A stretch of 5,422 bases of DNA from Deltaproteobacteria bacterium. GTDB taxonomy: Bacteria > Desulfobacterota > Syntrophia > Syntrophales > UBA2185. The translations under genes and the position numbers were made by a program. Under the pieces are notes generated by a model, which worked only from the letters and a program-made list of their open reading frames with translations, was not told where the DNA came from and ran no database searches. Position 1 is the first letter of the stretch. Every line of letters starts with the position of its first letter. Of this stretch, positions 1-5,422 are shown in pieces. Where the stretch lies: assembly GCA_026388495.1 (NCBI GenBank), contig JAPLJQ010000481.1:1-5422 (forward strand), given 5' to 3'.

Positions 1-58
1 AAAATCTGAATATTGTAAATATCTTGCCGATAAATAAAAACTCAAGGGGTAAAAAATC

Positions 59-340
59 ATGTCACTCACCAAAGCTGAAATCGTTAACATGCTCTATGAC
101 CACATTGGCATCACCAAGACTGAATGCGTCAATCTCTTTGAAAGCGTTTTCGAGATCATCAAGGATGAACTCGGTAAAGGTAATCCTGTCAAGATCTCCA
201 GATTCGGTAAATGGACGGTCAAATCAAAAAAAGCCAGAAAGGGTAGAAACCCTCAGACCGGAAAAGATGTGATCATCGATGCCCGAAAGGTTGTTACGTT
301 TAAACCGTCTGTCGTATTGAAGGATGAAATGAACGATTAA
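59..340 (+). CDS. ihfA: IHF/HU-family DNA-bending protein, IHF alpha-like
   Basis: This is a 93-residue nucleoid protein of the IHF/HU family. Such proteins act as dimers that bind the minor groove and sharply bend DNA in transcription, replication and recombination. The N-terminus (MSLTKAEIV, then a helical stretch to about residue 40) matches the dimerisation helices. The beta-arm carries the hallmark RNPQTG at residues 63-68, with the intercalating proline at P65, followed by ARKVVTFKPS (75-84) as in IHF alpha. The length is close to E. coli IhfA (99 aa). The start at 59 is favoured by AAGGGG at 44-49, nine bases upstream. In the usual GFG turn before the arm the first glycine is replaced (SRFGKW, residues 47-52). 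It is the first gene of a probable four-gene operon. Because many deltaproteobacteria carry several IHF/HU paralogues, the alpha assignment is less sure than the family. Confidence 0.9.
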   Translation: MSLTKAEIVNMLYDHIGITKTECVNLFESVFEIIKDELGKGNPVKISRFGKWTVKSKKARKGRNPQTGKDVIIDARKVVTFKPSVVLKDEMND

Positions 341-379
341 TGAAAACCTCAAAGAAGATCAAAATGAGGAGATCCGAAG

Positions 380-760
380 ATGCCGACGCCTATCAAGATC
401 ATCATTGGAAAAGCAGATTTACATGCTGAACTTTTCGATTCGCCCTGTGCAAAGCAAATTATTGATCACCTTCCCATAGAAGCCAGACCGGATGAGTGGG
501 GCGATGAGTTTTATCTTAATATCCCTGTTAAGGCGCCTCTTGATGACACCGCCACGATAAAAGTAAAAGTCGGCGACATCGGATATTGGCCGCTCGGAAA
601 CGCAATGGCTATATTTTTTGGACGTACCCCTATGAGCACCGGTTCTGATCCTGTTCCAGCCAGTGCGGTCAATCTTGTTGGAAGAATTCTGGATGATGCA
701 ACCATTCTGAAACAGGAGAAGGGCGCAACAAAAATCAGGATTGAGAAAACGGATTTATAA
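380..760 (+). CDS. Cyclophilin-like-fold protein (TM1367-type)
   Basis: A 126-residue protein that I recognise as a member of the small prokaryotic family with a cyclophilin-like beta-barrel (TM1367 type). The family signature is visible along the chain: LFDSPCAKQIIDHLP at residues 18-32, DEWGDEFYLNIPV at 38-50, VGDIGYWPLGNAMAIFFGRTP at 64-84, and SAVNLVGRI at 95-103. No signal peptide or membrane segment is seen, so it is probably cytoplasmic. Family members share the cyclophilin fold, but as far as I know the peptidyl-prolyl isomerase residues are not conserved and no firm biochemical role is established, so isomerase activity should not be assumed. AGGAG at 367-371, eight bases before the ATG, supports the start. 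It begins 39 bases after the IHF-like gene and ends 28 bases before the nucleoside phosphorylase gene, which implies co-transcription. Confidence 0.8.
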   Translation: MPTPIKIIIGKADLHAELFDSPCAKQIIDHLPIEARPDEWGDEFYLNIPVKAPLDDTATIKVKVGDIGYWPLGNAMAIFFGRTPMSTGSDPVPASAVNLVGRILDDATILKQEKGATKIRIEKTDL

Positions 761-788
761 AAGAGTGTCGTAAAAATGGAGGCAATCA

Positions 789-1118
789 ATGTCAGCAAAT
801 ACGCCAGAACGATTTGATGATGTCAGTGTGATCTGCAAAGCAAATATCTATTTTGAAGGCAAAGTGATTAGCCATACTGTCTTGTTCAGAGATGGGAAAA
901 AGAAGACTATCGGCCTGATCTTTCCAGGTTCGTTTACCTTCAATACCGATGCTCCTGAAAAAATGGAGATCACAGCTGGAAACTGCCGGGTTCGTCAAGC
1001 TGGTGAAGAGCAATGGAAACTCTATCAGGCAGGCACGTTTTTCATGGCGCCGGGCAAATCATCATTTGAAATTGCCGTTGATGAAGGCATCTTGGAATAT
1101 ATCTGCTCGTTTGAATAA
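789..1118 (+). CDS. ppnP: Pyrimidine/purine nucleoside phosphorylase, PpnP (YaiE) family
   Basis: This 109-residue protein belongs to the small cupin-like PpnP (YaiE, formerly DUF1255) family, which phosphorolyses several purine and pyrimidine nucleosides to a free base and ribose-1-phosphate. The match to E. coli YaiE runs through ANIYFEGKVISH (18-29), GLIFPGSFTFNTDAPEKMEITAG (42-64), W76 to G82 (WKLYQAG) and FMAPGKSSFEIAV (85-97), ending in YICSF, close to the YLCRY end of the E. coli protein. It is about 15 residues longer at the N-terminus than the 94-residue E. coli enzyme. GGAGG at 778-782, six bases before ATG 789, nevertheless supports this start. A salvage role in nucleoside recycling is the likely function. 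Its place behind an IHF-like and a cyclophilin-fold gene gives no clear pathway link. Confidence 0.9.
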   Translation: MSANTPERFDDVSVICKANIYFEGKVISHTVLFRDGKKKTIGLIFPGSFTFNTDAPEKMEITAGNCRVRQAGEEQWKLYQAGTFFMAPGKSSFEIAVDEGILEYICSFE

Positions 1119-1144
1119 TCATATCGGTAATACCGGAGTGAAAA

Positions 1145-1321
1145 ATGGCTGAGAAACTTGACCCGAAAGAACTGGTAACCTTTAGAAACGCTCTGTTGTC
1201 TGAAGTGATTCAATTTGAAGCCCTTGTCAATCTGCTGGATCGAAAGGGCATCATCGACAAAGAGGAACTGCTGGAGGAAATTAAAATTGTCCACGCATCC
1301 ATGTTAAAAGCTGAGACATGA
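1145..1321 (+). CDS. Small conserved-looking protein of unknown function (58 aa)
   Basis: A 58-residue open reading frame starting MAEKLDPKELVTFRNALL and ending HASMLKAET. GGAG at 1135-1138, six bases before the ATG, makes a good ribosome binding site, and the gene starts 26 bases after ppnP, like the other operon spacings. The protein is acidic and appears all-helical. One helix spans about residues 7-31, then the turn DRKGIIDKEELLEEI (32-46) leads into a second helix. That 'LLxRKGIIxKEELLEEI' pattern occurs at the ends of many small bacterial proteins and domains and suggests a compact two-helix or oligomerising unit, but I cannot assign a function. There are no cysteines, signal peptide or membrane segment. 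The spacing, the ribosome binding site and protein-like amino acid use argue that it is real. Confidence 0.72.
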   Translation: MAEKLDPKELVTFRNALLSEVIQFEALVNLLDRKGIIDKEELLEEIKIVHASMLKAET

Positions 1322-1365
1322 GAGGTGCTGCAAATATATGTAATAATATCAAATAAATATATAAG

Positions 1366-1385
1366 AATATTTACGCGTAAATATT
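1366..1385. repeat. Perfect 20-bp palindrome, possible operator or weak terminator
   Basis: The sequence AATATTTACG/CGTAAATATT is its own reverse complement over all 20 bases. It lies 45 bases after the stop codon of the 58-aa gene. As DNA it is a good dimeric-regulator site. As RNA it would form an eight-pair A-U stem with a CGCG loop followed by a T-rich run (1384-1394), so it might also act as a weak intrinsic terminator for the upstream operon. The A-U-only stem makes efficient termination doubtful. I do not recognise a known regulator consensus. Confidence 0.55.
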
Positions 1386-1407
1386 TTATATTTTCAATAA
1401 TAAAGTC

Positions 1408-1446
1408 ATTCCCTCATCAGCTTTTTTTACTCTGGCGGGAGGGAAT
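1408..1446. repeat. Inverted repeat ATTCCCTC / GAGGGAAT with 23-base spacer
   Basis: Perfect 8-bp arms at 1408-1415 and 1439-1446 flank a spacer that contains a seven-T run (1422-1428). The T run sits in the loop and not after the stem, so this is not an intrinsic terminator on the + strand. It could be a two-site operator or an RNA hairpin in read-through transcripts; the function is unknown. Confidence 0.4.
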
Positions 1447-1548
1447 CAATAAGGAGTGTCAAAGACAGGATATCAAGGACCTCAAATACAAAGCGTTAAA
1501 AATGAAAATCTTAAAAATCAATGAATACCGTTAGAAAGATGTTAAAAC

Positions 1549-1578
1549 TTGACAGTGTTTTTTCTGTTTATGTAGAAT
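1549..1578 (+). promoter_or_regulatory. Sigma70-like promoter P1 for the hybrid kinase gene
   Basis: A perfect -35 box TTGACA (1549-1554) and a 5/6 -10 box TAGAAT (1573-1578) are separated by 18 bases and face the kinase gene. Transcription would start near 1585, giving an untranslated leader of about 190 bases that contains the inverted repeat at 1618-1691. This is the best promoter match I found in the window. Confidence 0.65.
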
Positions 1579-1617
1579 GCGACTGGCTTCCTGTAATAAA
1601 GCATCCGGTAATTTTGT

Positions 1618-1691
1618 CGAATATCCAACCTTTCAAACAGTTATCAGCATCTAATGGTTCACGTTCCATTTGACATCTCAATGGATATTCG
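1618..1691. repeat. 10-bp inverted repeat CGAATATCCA / TGGATATTCG in kinase leader
   Basis: The perfect arms lie at 1618-1627 and 1682-1691, with centres 64 bases apart, near six helical turns. In an RNA starting at P1 the stem can be extended outward by two G-U and three A-U pairs, and the 54-base loop holds a small AATGG/CCATT hairpin (1653-1670). The right arm lies wholly inside the -35/-10 spacer of promoter P2. It could therefore be a pair of regulator half-sites controlling P2 or a structured leader; sequence alone does not decide. Confidence 0.5.
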
Positions 1692-1698
1692 GTAAATT
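1670..1698 (+). promoter_or_regulatory. Second sigma70-like promoter P2 for the hybrid kinase gene
   Basis: A perfect -35 box TTGACA (1670-1675) is followed after 17 bases by TAAATT (1693-1698), a 4/6 match to the -10 consensus. Transcription would begin near 1705, about 73 bases before the kinase ATG. The weaker -10 box, and the inverted-repeat arm occupying its spacer, suggest a regulated or minor start compared with P1. Confidence 0.45.
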
Positions 1699-1777
1699 TT
1701 TCTTAAATAAATCTTTTAATGATTACGACCTGTCCTTCTTCTCAACCATCACAGCTTAGCATTCCATGGAGTAACTG

Positions 1778-4700
1778 ATGACAGATTTATCCAGAACAAA
1801 TCAAGAACTGATCGAAGAAATATCCATCTTACAACGGAGAATCCGAGAACTGGAACAATCTGAAGGCGATCGCAAGAAGACGGAAGAGACGCTGCGAGAC
1901 ACCGAAACGCGCTACCGCCTGTTGTTCGAGCATTCCCCCGATGGTATTGTGATTACCGACCCCGCTACGGCGCGGATCCTGGAGTTCAACGAAACCGCCC
2001 ACCGGCAGTTGGGTTATTCACGTGAGGAGTTTGCTCGGTTGAGCATCTCTGATCTCGACATTGTTGAAACACATGAAGAAATCCGGTCGCAAATCGCGAA
2101 AGTTGTGCAAGGAGGGCGGCATGATTTTGAAACCCTGCATCGCACTCGGCAGGGTGAAATCAGAAATGTCCATGTGACGGCGCAATTTACTGAGATTTTA
2201 GGGCAACCCGTCTACCACTGCATCTGGCGCGATATCACCGACCGCAAGCGGGTGGAGGAGATGATTCAAAAACGGATTGTCGCGCTGACACAACCGATGG
2301 AAGGTGGCACGATCGCGTTTGAAGAACTGTTCAACATTTATGAAATCCAACGCATACAGGATGAGTTCGCCACGGCCACAGGTGTGGCTTCTATTATCAC
2401 ATATCCCGATGGAACACCCCTCACCGCCCCGAGTAATTTTACGTATTTATGCAGTGATATTATACGTAAGACCGAAAAAGGACTCTCGAACTGCTTTAGA
2501 TCCGACGCTGCCCTCGGACGCTATAACCCGGATGGTCCTATTGTGCAACCGTGTCTGAGTGGCGGGTTGTGGGATGCCGGAGCCAGCATTACTGTTGGTG
2601 GTCATCACATTGCCAACTGGCTGATTGGACAGGTGCGCGACGAAGCCCAAACAGAAGAAAGAATGCGGGCCTATGCTCGTGAAATTGGCGCGGACGAGCC
2701 GTCCTTCATGAAAGCGTTCCACGAAGTACCCGCCATGTCGCGTGAGAAGTTTGAACAGATCGCCAAGGCGCTCTTTACGCTTGCCAATCAACTGTCCACC
2801 ACTGCTTATCAGAATGTCCAGCAGGCGCGTTTCATCACCGAACGCAAACAAGTTGATGAAGAACTGAAACAAAGCGAAGAAAAGTTTTCTACAATATTTC
2901 GTCTTAGCCCCGCCTGTATCTCCCTATCAACTTTAGCCGACGGCCGCTATGTGGCAGCAAATGATTTATGGTTCAAAACAGCGGAATACTCCCCTGAAGA
3001 AGTCATTGGGCATACCACAACTGAACTCGGTATTTGGGTCAATCCTGAGGATCGGAAAAGGCTAGCGCAAACCATCATGGAGGGTGGCGTCGTTCGTGAT
3101 CACGAATACCTTTTCCGATCAAAATCCGGCAAGATATATACACTTTTGTTTTCCGCAGAAGTTATTGAAATAAACGGAGTCCCACATATTGTGAGCATAG
3201 CTTTAGACATCACCGAGCGTATAAGAGCGGAAGCCGCCCGGCGCGAGAGTGAACAGCGTCTTTCCGCTTTCATCGACTTCCTTCCCGATGCGACCCTGGC
3301 CATCGACGAAAACAAGCGGATCATCATTTGGAACCGGGCAATCGAGGAAATGACGGGCATTCCTGCCGAAGAGATGATCGGCAAGGGTGACTATGCCTAT
3401 ACGATTCCCTTTTACGGGGTTGCCAGGCCGCAACTCATGGATCTTTTCTGGGAATCTGAGCACGAAATTGCCGCAAAGTACCCTATCATGGAAAGAGCGG
3501 GCGAGAATCTCGTCATCGAGGTTTTCTGTCCCGCCCTCTACGATGGCAAAGGAGCATTCGTCTGGGCTAAGGCCGCGCCGCTTCGGGACACCAAGGGACG
3601 GATTATCGGAGCCATCGAGTGTATCCGGGACATCACAGAGCGCGAGCAAGCTGAGGATGAAATCCGCAGGGTGACTACGTTTTTGGACTCGATTATTGAG
3701 AATATCCCGGATATGATCTTCGTCAAGGATGCCAAGGAACTCCGTTTCGTCCGATTCAACCGGGCGGGAGAGGAACTGCTGGGTCATTCCAGGGAGGACC
3801 TGCTGGGGAAGAACGATCACGATTTCTTCCCGAAGGAGCAGGCAGATTTCTTTACGGAGAAAGACCGAGATGTTCTGCGCAGAAGTGAGATTGTGGATAT
3901 CCCGGAAGAACCTATACAGACACGTAACAAAGGAGAGCGCACCTTGCACACCAAGAAAGTGCCGATCCTGGACGCGAAAGGAGAAGCCGAGTACCTCCTG
4001 GGCATTTCCGAGGACATCACGGATCGCAAGCGGACGGCGGAAGAAAAGCAAAGCCTGGAGGAGCGGCTGCAACGTGCGGAAAAGATGGAGGCACTTGGAA
4101 CCCTGGCAGGCGGCGTCGCCCATGATCTCAACAATGTTCTGGGCATTATCGTCGGCTATGCGGAAATGCTTCTGGATGATGTAGATAAGCCAAGCTCGAC
4201 CAGATCCCGTCTCGTGAAAATTATGGAAGGGGGACAGAGGGCTGCCGCAATTGTTCAGGATCTACTGACCCTGGCCAGAAGGGGAGTCTCCAACAGGCAG
4301 ATTCTGAACCTGAATAAAATCATCGCTGATTGTCAACAGTCACCGGAGGTTGAGAATCTGTCTTCCTATCATCCCTCTTTGCGGATCAAGGCCGATTTTG
4401 ACCCGGATCTTTTGAATATCTCCGGTTCATCCGTGCATCTCGGCAAGACGTTACTCAATCTGGTTTCGAATGCAGGCGAGACCATGCCGAATGGCGGTAT
4501 TGTGACTATTAAAACGGCCAATCAATACCTGGATAAGCCGATTCAGGGATATGACGAGGTCCGGGAGGGAGAATCTGATACAGGTGAAGGCATACCGGCG
4601 GATGATCTGAAGCGTATATTTGAGCCGTTTTATACGAAGAAGGTCATGGGTAGAAGCGGAACGGGCTTGGGGCTGGCAGTAGTCTGGGGAACGGTGAAGG

Positions 4701-5197
4701 ATCATTATGGATACATCAACGTTGAGAGCGAGGAGGGAATAGGAAGCACTTTTACCCTCTATTTTCCGGTGACGAGGGAAGAGATTTCCTCTGAAGCCGT
4801 TGCCGTCTCCATTTCCGAATACATGGGGAAAGGCGAATTCATTCTCATTGTGGATGACGTCAAGGGGCAGCGCGATCTGGCTGCCGAAATGCTTCGGAAG
4901 TTAAATTACAACGTCACAGGCGTCTCCAGCGGTGAAAAGGCAGTGGCGTACCTGAAGGAGCACCAAATTGACTTGATAGTTCTGGACATGATCATGGACC
5001 CCGGCATGGACGGACTGGACACCTACCGGAGCGTCCTTGAGATCCATCCGAAACAGAAGGCGATTATCGTCAGCGGTTTTTCGGAAACGTATCGAGTGAA
5101 TGCCGCCCAGTCTCTGGGTGCAGGCGCCTATGTGAGAAAGCCCTATGTCATAGAGAAACTGGGGATGGCCGTGAGGAAAGAGTTGGATAGAGAATAG
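1778..5197 (+). CDS. Soluble hybrid sensor histidine kinase, PAS-PocR-PAS-PAS-PAS-HisKA-HATPase-REC
   Basis: A 1139-residue hybrid two-component kinase. A short coiled coil (about 5-45) leads to PAS1 (45-157, ending in DITDRKR) and then a PocR ligand-binding domain (about 180-345) with Cys225, Cys239 and Cys259. PAS2 (365-482), PAS3 (490-622) and PAS4 (635-750) follow. The HisKA helix carries His782 in GGVAHDLNN. The ATPase domain (about 885-998) shows the N box (LLNLVSNA, Asn894/Asn898), G1 SDTGEGI (933-939), F box FEPFYTKK (948-955) and G2 GRSGTGLGL (958-966). The receiver (1021-1135) has Asp1026/Asp1027, phosphoacceptor Asp1070, Ser1099 and Lys1121. No membrane helix is visible, so it should sense cytoplasmic signals. 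PocR domains are thought to bind small hydrocarbon derivatives such as diols. Relatives carry about six more residues just before G1, so activity is uncertain. GGAG at 1768-1771, six bases before the ATG, supports the start. No output domain, HPt domain or partner regulator is present. Confidence 0.93.
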   Translation: MTDLSRTNQELIEEISILQRRIRELEQSEGDRKKTEETLRDTETRYRLLFEHSPDGIVITDPATARILEFNETAHRQLGYSREEFARLSISDLDIVETHEEIRSQIAKVVQGGRHDFETLHRTRQGEIRNVHVTAQFTEILGQPVYHCIWRDITDRKRVEEMIQKRIVALTQPMEGGTIAFEELFNIYEIQRIQDEFATATGVASIITYPDGTPLTAPSNFTYLCSDIIRKTEKGLSNCFRSDAALGRYNPDGPIVQPCLSGGLWDAGASITVGGHHIANWLIGQVRDEAQTEERMRAYAREIGADEPSFMKAFHEVPAMSREKFEQIAKALFTLANQLSTTAYQNVQQARFITERKQVDEELKQSEEKFSTIFRLSPACISLSTLADGRYVAANDLWFKTAEYSPEEVIGHTTTELGIWVNPEDRKRLAQTIMEGGVVRDHEYLFRSKSGKIYTLLFSAEVIEINGVPHIVSIALDITERIRAEAARRESEQRLSAFIDFLPDATLAIDENKRIIIWNRAIEEMTGIPAEEMIGKGDYAYTIPFYGVARPQLMDLFWESEHEIAAKYPIMERAGENLVIEVFCPALYDGKGAFVWAKAAPLRDTKGRIIGAIECIRDITEREQAEDEIRRVTTFLDSIIENIPDMIFVKDAKELRFVRFNRAGEELLGHSREDLLGKNDHDFFPKEQADFFTEKDRDVLRRSEIVDIPEEPIQTRNKGERTLHTKKVPILDAKGEAEYLLGISEDITDRKRTAEEKQSLEERLQRAEKMEALGTLAGGVAHDLNNVLGIIVGYAEMLLDDVDKPSSTRSRLVKIMEGGQRAAAIVQDLLTLARRGVSNRQILNLNKIIADCQQSPEVENLSSYHPSLRIKADFDPDLLNISGSSVHLGKTLLNLVSNAGETMPNGGIVTIKTANQYLDKPIQGYDEVREGESDTGEGIPADDLKRIFEPFYTKKVMGRSGTGLGLAVVWGTVKDHYGYINVESEEGIGSTFTLYFPVTREEISSEAVAVSISEYMGKGEFILIVDDVKGQRDLAAEMLRKLNYNVTGVSSGEKAVAYLKEHQIDLIVLDMIMDPGMDGLDTYRSVLEIHPKQKAIIVSGFSETYRVNAAQSLGAGAYVRKPYVIEKLGMAVRKELDRE

Positions 5198-5422
5198 ATG
5201 ATGGCATATTCTACATTACAAACTATATCCATTGATTCTCAATAAGACAGCCTTGTGTGACATTGTAGGTGTACAACATCCACGGTAATGCTTTTCTGCA
5301 CGGAAGGATGTTCAAATTGTTCGATAATACCGTTCCTGTTCTGGGGTCTTGCGAGGCAGCCAAAAGAATCAGGCAGATTGTACTGACTGTTGGTGTTCTG
5401 GATATGGGCATATAGTTCGGAA
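5198..5422. other. Region after the kinase gene, no gene supported
   Basis: No clear terminator, RNA gene or coding region is seen here. Two short frames are open: + strand GTG 5269 to 5415 (48 codons) and a - strand frame of 62 codons (5223-5411). They overlap on opposite strands, neither has a ribosome binding site I trust, and neither product is recognisable. The window ends before any next gene can be judged. Confidence 0.5.

Larger units (their letters stand above)
1322..1777. other. 456-base intergenic regulatory region, no convincing gene
   Basis: This gap separates the four-gene operon from the kinase gene. The first part is extremely AT-rich (about 13% G+C over 1331-1400 by hand count), against roughly 45-55% in the genes. 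It holds a 20-bp palindrome (1366-1385), an 8-bp inverted repeat (1408-1446), two + strand promoters (1549-1578 and 1670-1698) and a 10-bp inverted repeat (1618-1691), each listed separately. A 69-codon frame from GTG 1325 to 1534 is open, but it lacks a properly spaced ribosome binding site and its residues simply follow the AT bias, so I do not call it. The tail (1700-1767) is pyrimidine-rich untranslated leader. Confidence 0.7.

Noticed and set aside
1..58. Promoter for the four-gene operon
   Set aside because: AT-rich hexamers such as TTGTAA and TAAATA are present, but none are spaced 16-18 bases apart. The promoter probably lies upstream of the window.
24..272. Alternative + strand frame of 82 codons overlapping the IHF-like gene
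   Set aside because: Out-of-frame shadow of a clearly recognised gene, without family resemblance.
1125..1135. Small inverted repeat CGGTA-A-TACCG between ppnP and the 58-aa gene
   Set aside because: A one-base centre cannot form an RNA hairpin, it overlaps the ribosome binding site, and its 5-bp arms are short enough to be chance.
1385..1446. CTGATGAG on the - strand (reverse of 1413-1420), resembling the hammerhead ribozyme core
   Set aside because: A GAAA follows, but the sequence between cannot form a proper stem II and no matching stems I and III were found.
1325..1534. GTG-started frame of 69 codons after the 58-aa gene
   Set aside because: No spaced ribosome binding site, composition dictated by AT-rich DNA, and it spans the palindrome and inverted repeat. 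It looks like non-coding DNA.
3203..4123. Long - strand open frame of 306 codons opposite the PAS3-PAS4 region
   Set aside because: It lies antisense to strongly conserved kinase domains, its translation resembles no family I know, and it is explained by the codon bias of the + strand gene.
5223..5415. Overlapping short frames on both strands after the kinase (48 and 62 codons)
   Set aside because: No recognisable product and no ribosome binding site. Two opposed frames in 190 bases are more likely chance, although a decayed gene remnant cannot be excluded.

Overview
The window looks like chromosomal DNA from a Gram-negative bacterium, most likely a deltaproteobacterium (Desulfobacterota, Syntrophus/Desulfo-type). 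The inference rests on the IHF-alpha-like protein, on a very large soluble multi-PAS hybrid histidine kinase whose core resembles the kinases abundant in that group, and on the moderate G+C content. No rRNA, tRNA, CRISPR array or transposase is visible.

Left part (59-1321): four short genes on the + strand, each with a good ribosome binding site and separated by only 26-39 bases, form a probable operon. In order they are an IHF/HU-family DNA-bending protein, a cyclophilin-like-fold protein of the TM1367 type, a pyrimidine/purine nucleoside phosphorylase of the PpnP (YaiE) family, and a 58-residue acidic helical protein of unknown function.

Middle (1322-1777): a 456-base gap without a convincing gene. 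It opens with a very AT-rich stretch centred on a perfect 20-bp palindrome, then an 8-bp inverted repeat with a 23-base spacer, and then two sigma70-like promoters in tandem (TTGACA-18-TAGAAT and TTGACA-17-TAAATT) facing the kinase gene. A perfect 10-bp inverted repeat has one arm just downstream of the first promoter and the other inside the spacer of the second. This is the most regulatory-looking DNA in the window.

Right part (1778-5197): one 1139-residue soluble hybrid sensor kinase with the order PAS - PocR ligand-binding domain - PAS - PAS - PAS - HisKA - HATPase - receiver. The phosphoacceptor His, the N, F and G2 boxes and the receiver aspartates are present. The ATPase domain, however, lacks about six residues directly before the G1 box, where relatives have a beta strand, so kinase activity is uncertain. 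No partner regulator lies in the window. The last 225 bases (5198-5422) hold no gene I can support.

I see no clearly new multi-gene system. The points most worth a second look are the shortened ATPase domain, the double promoter with its inverted repeat, the PocR-PAS sensory array, and the 58-residue protein.
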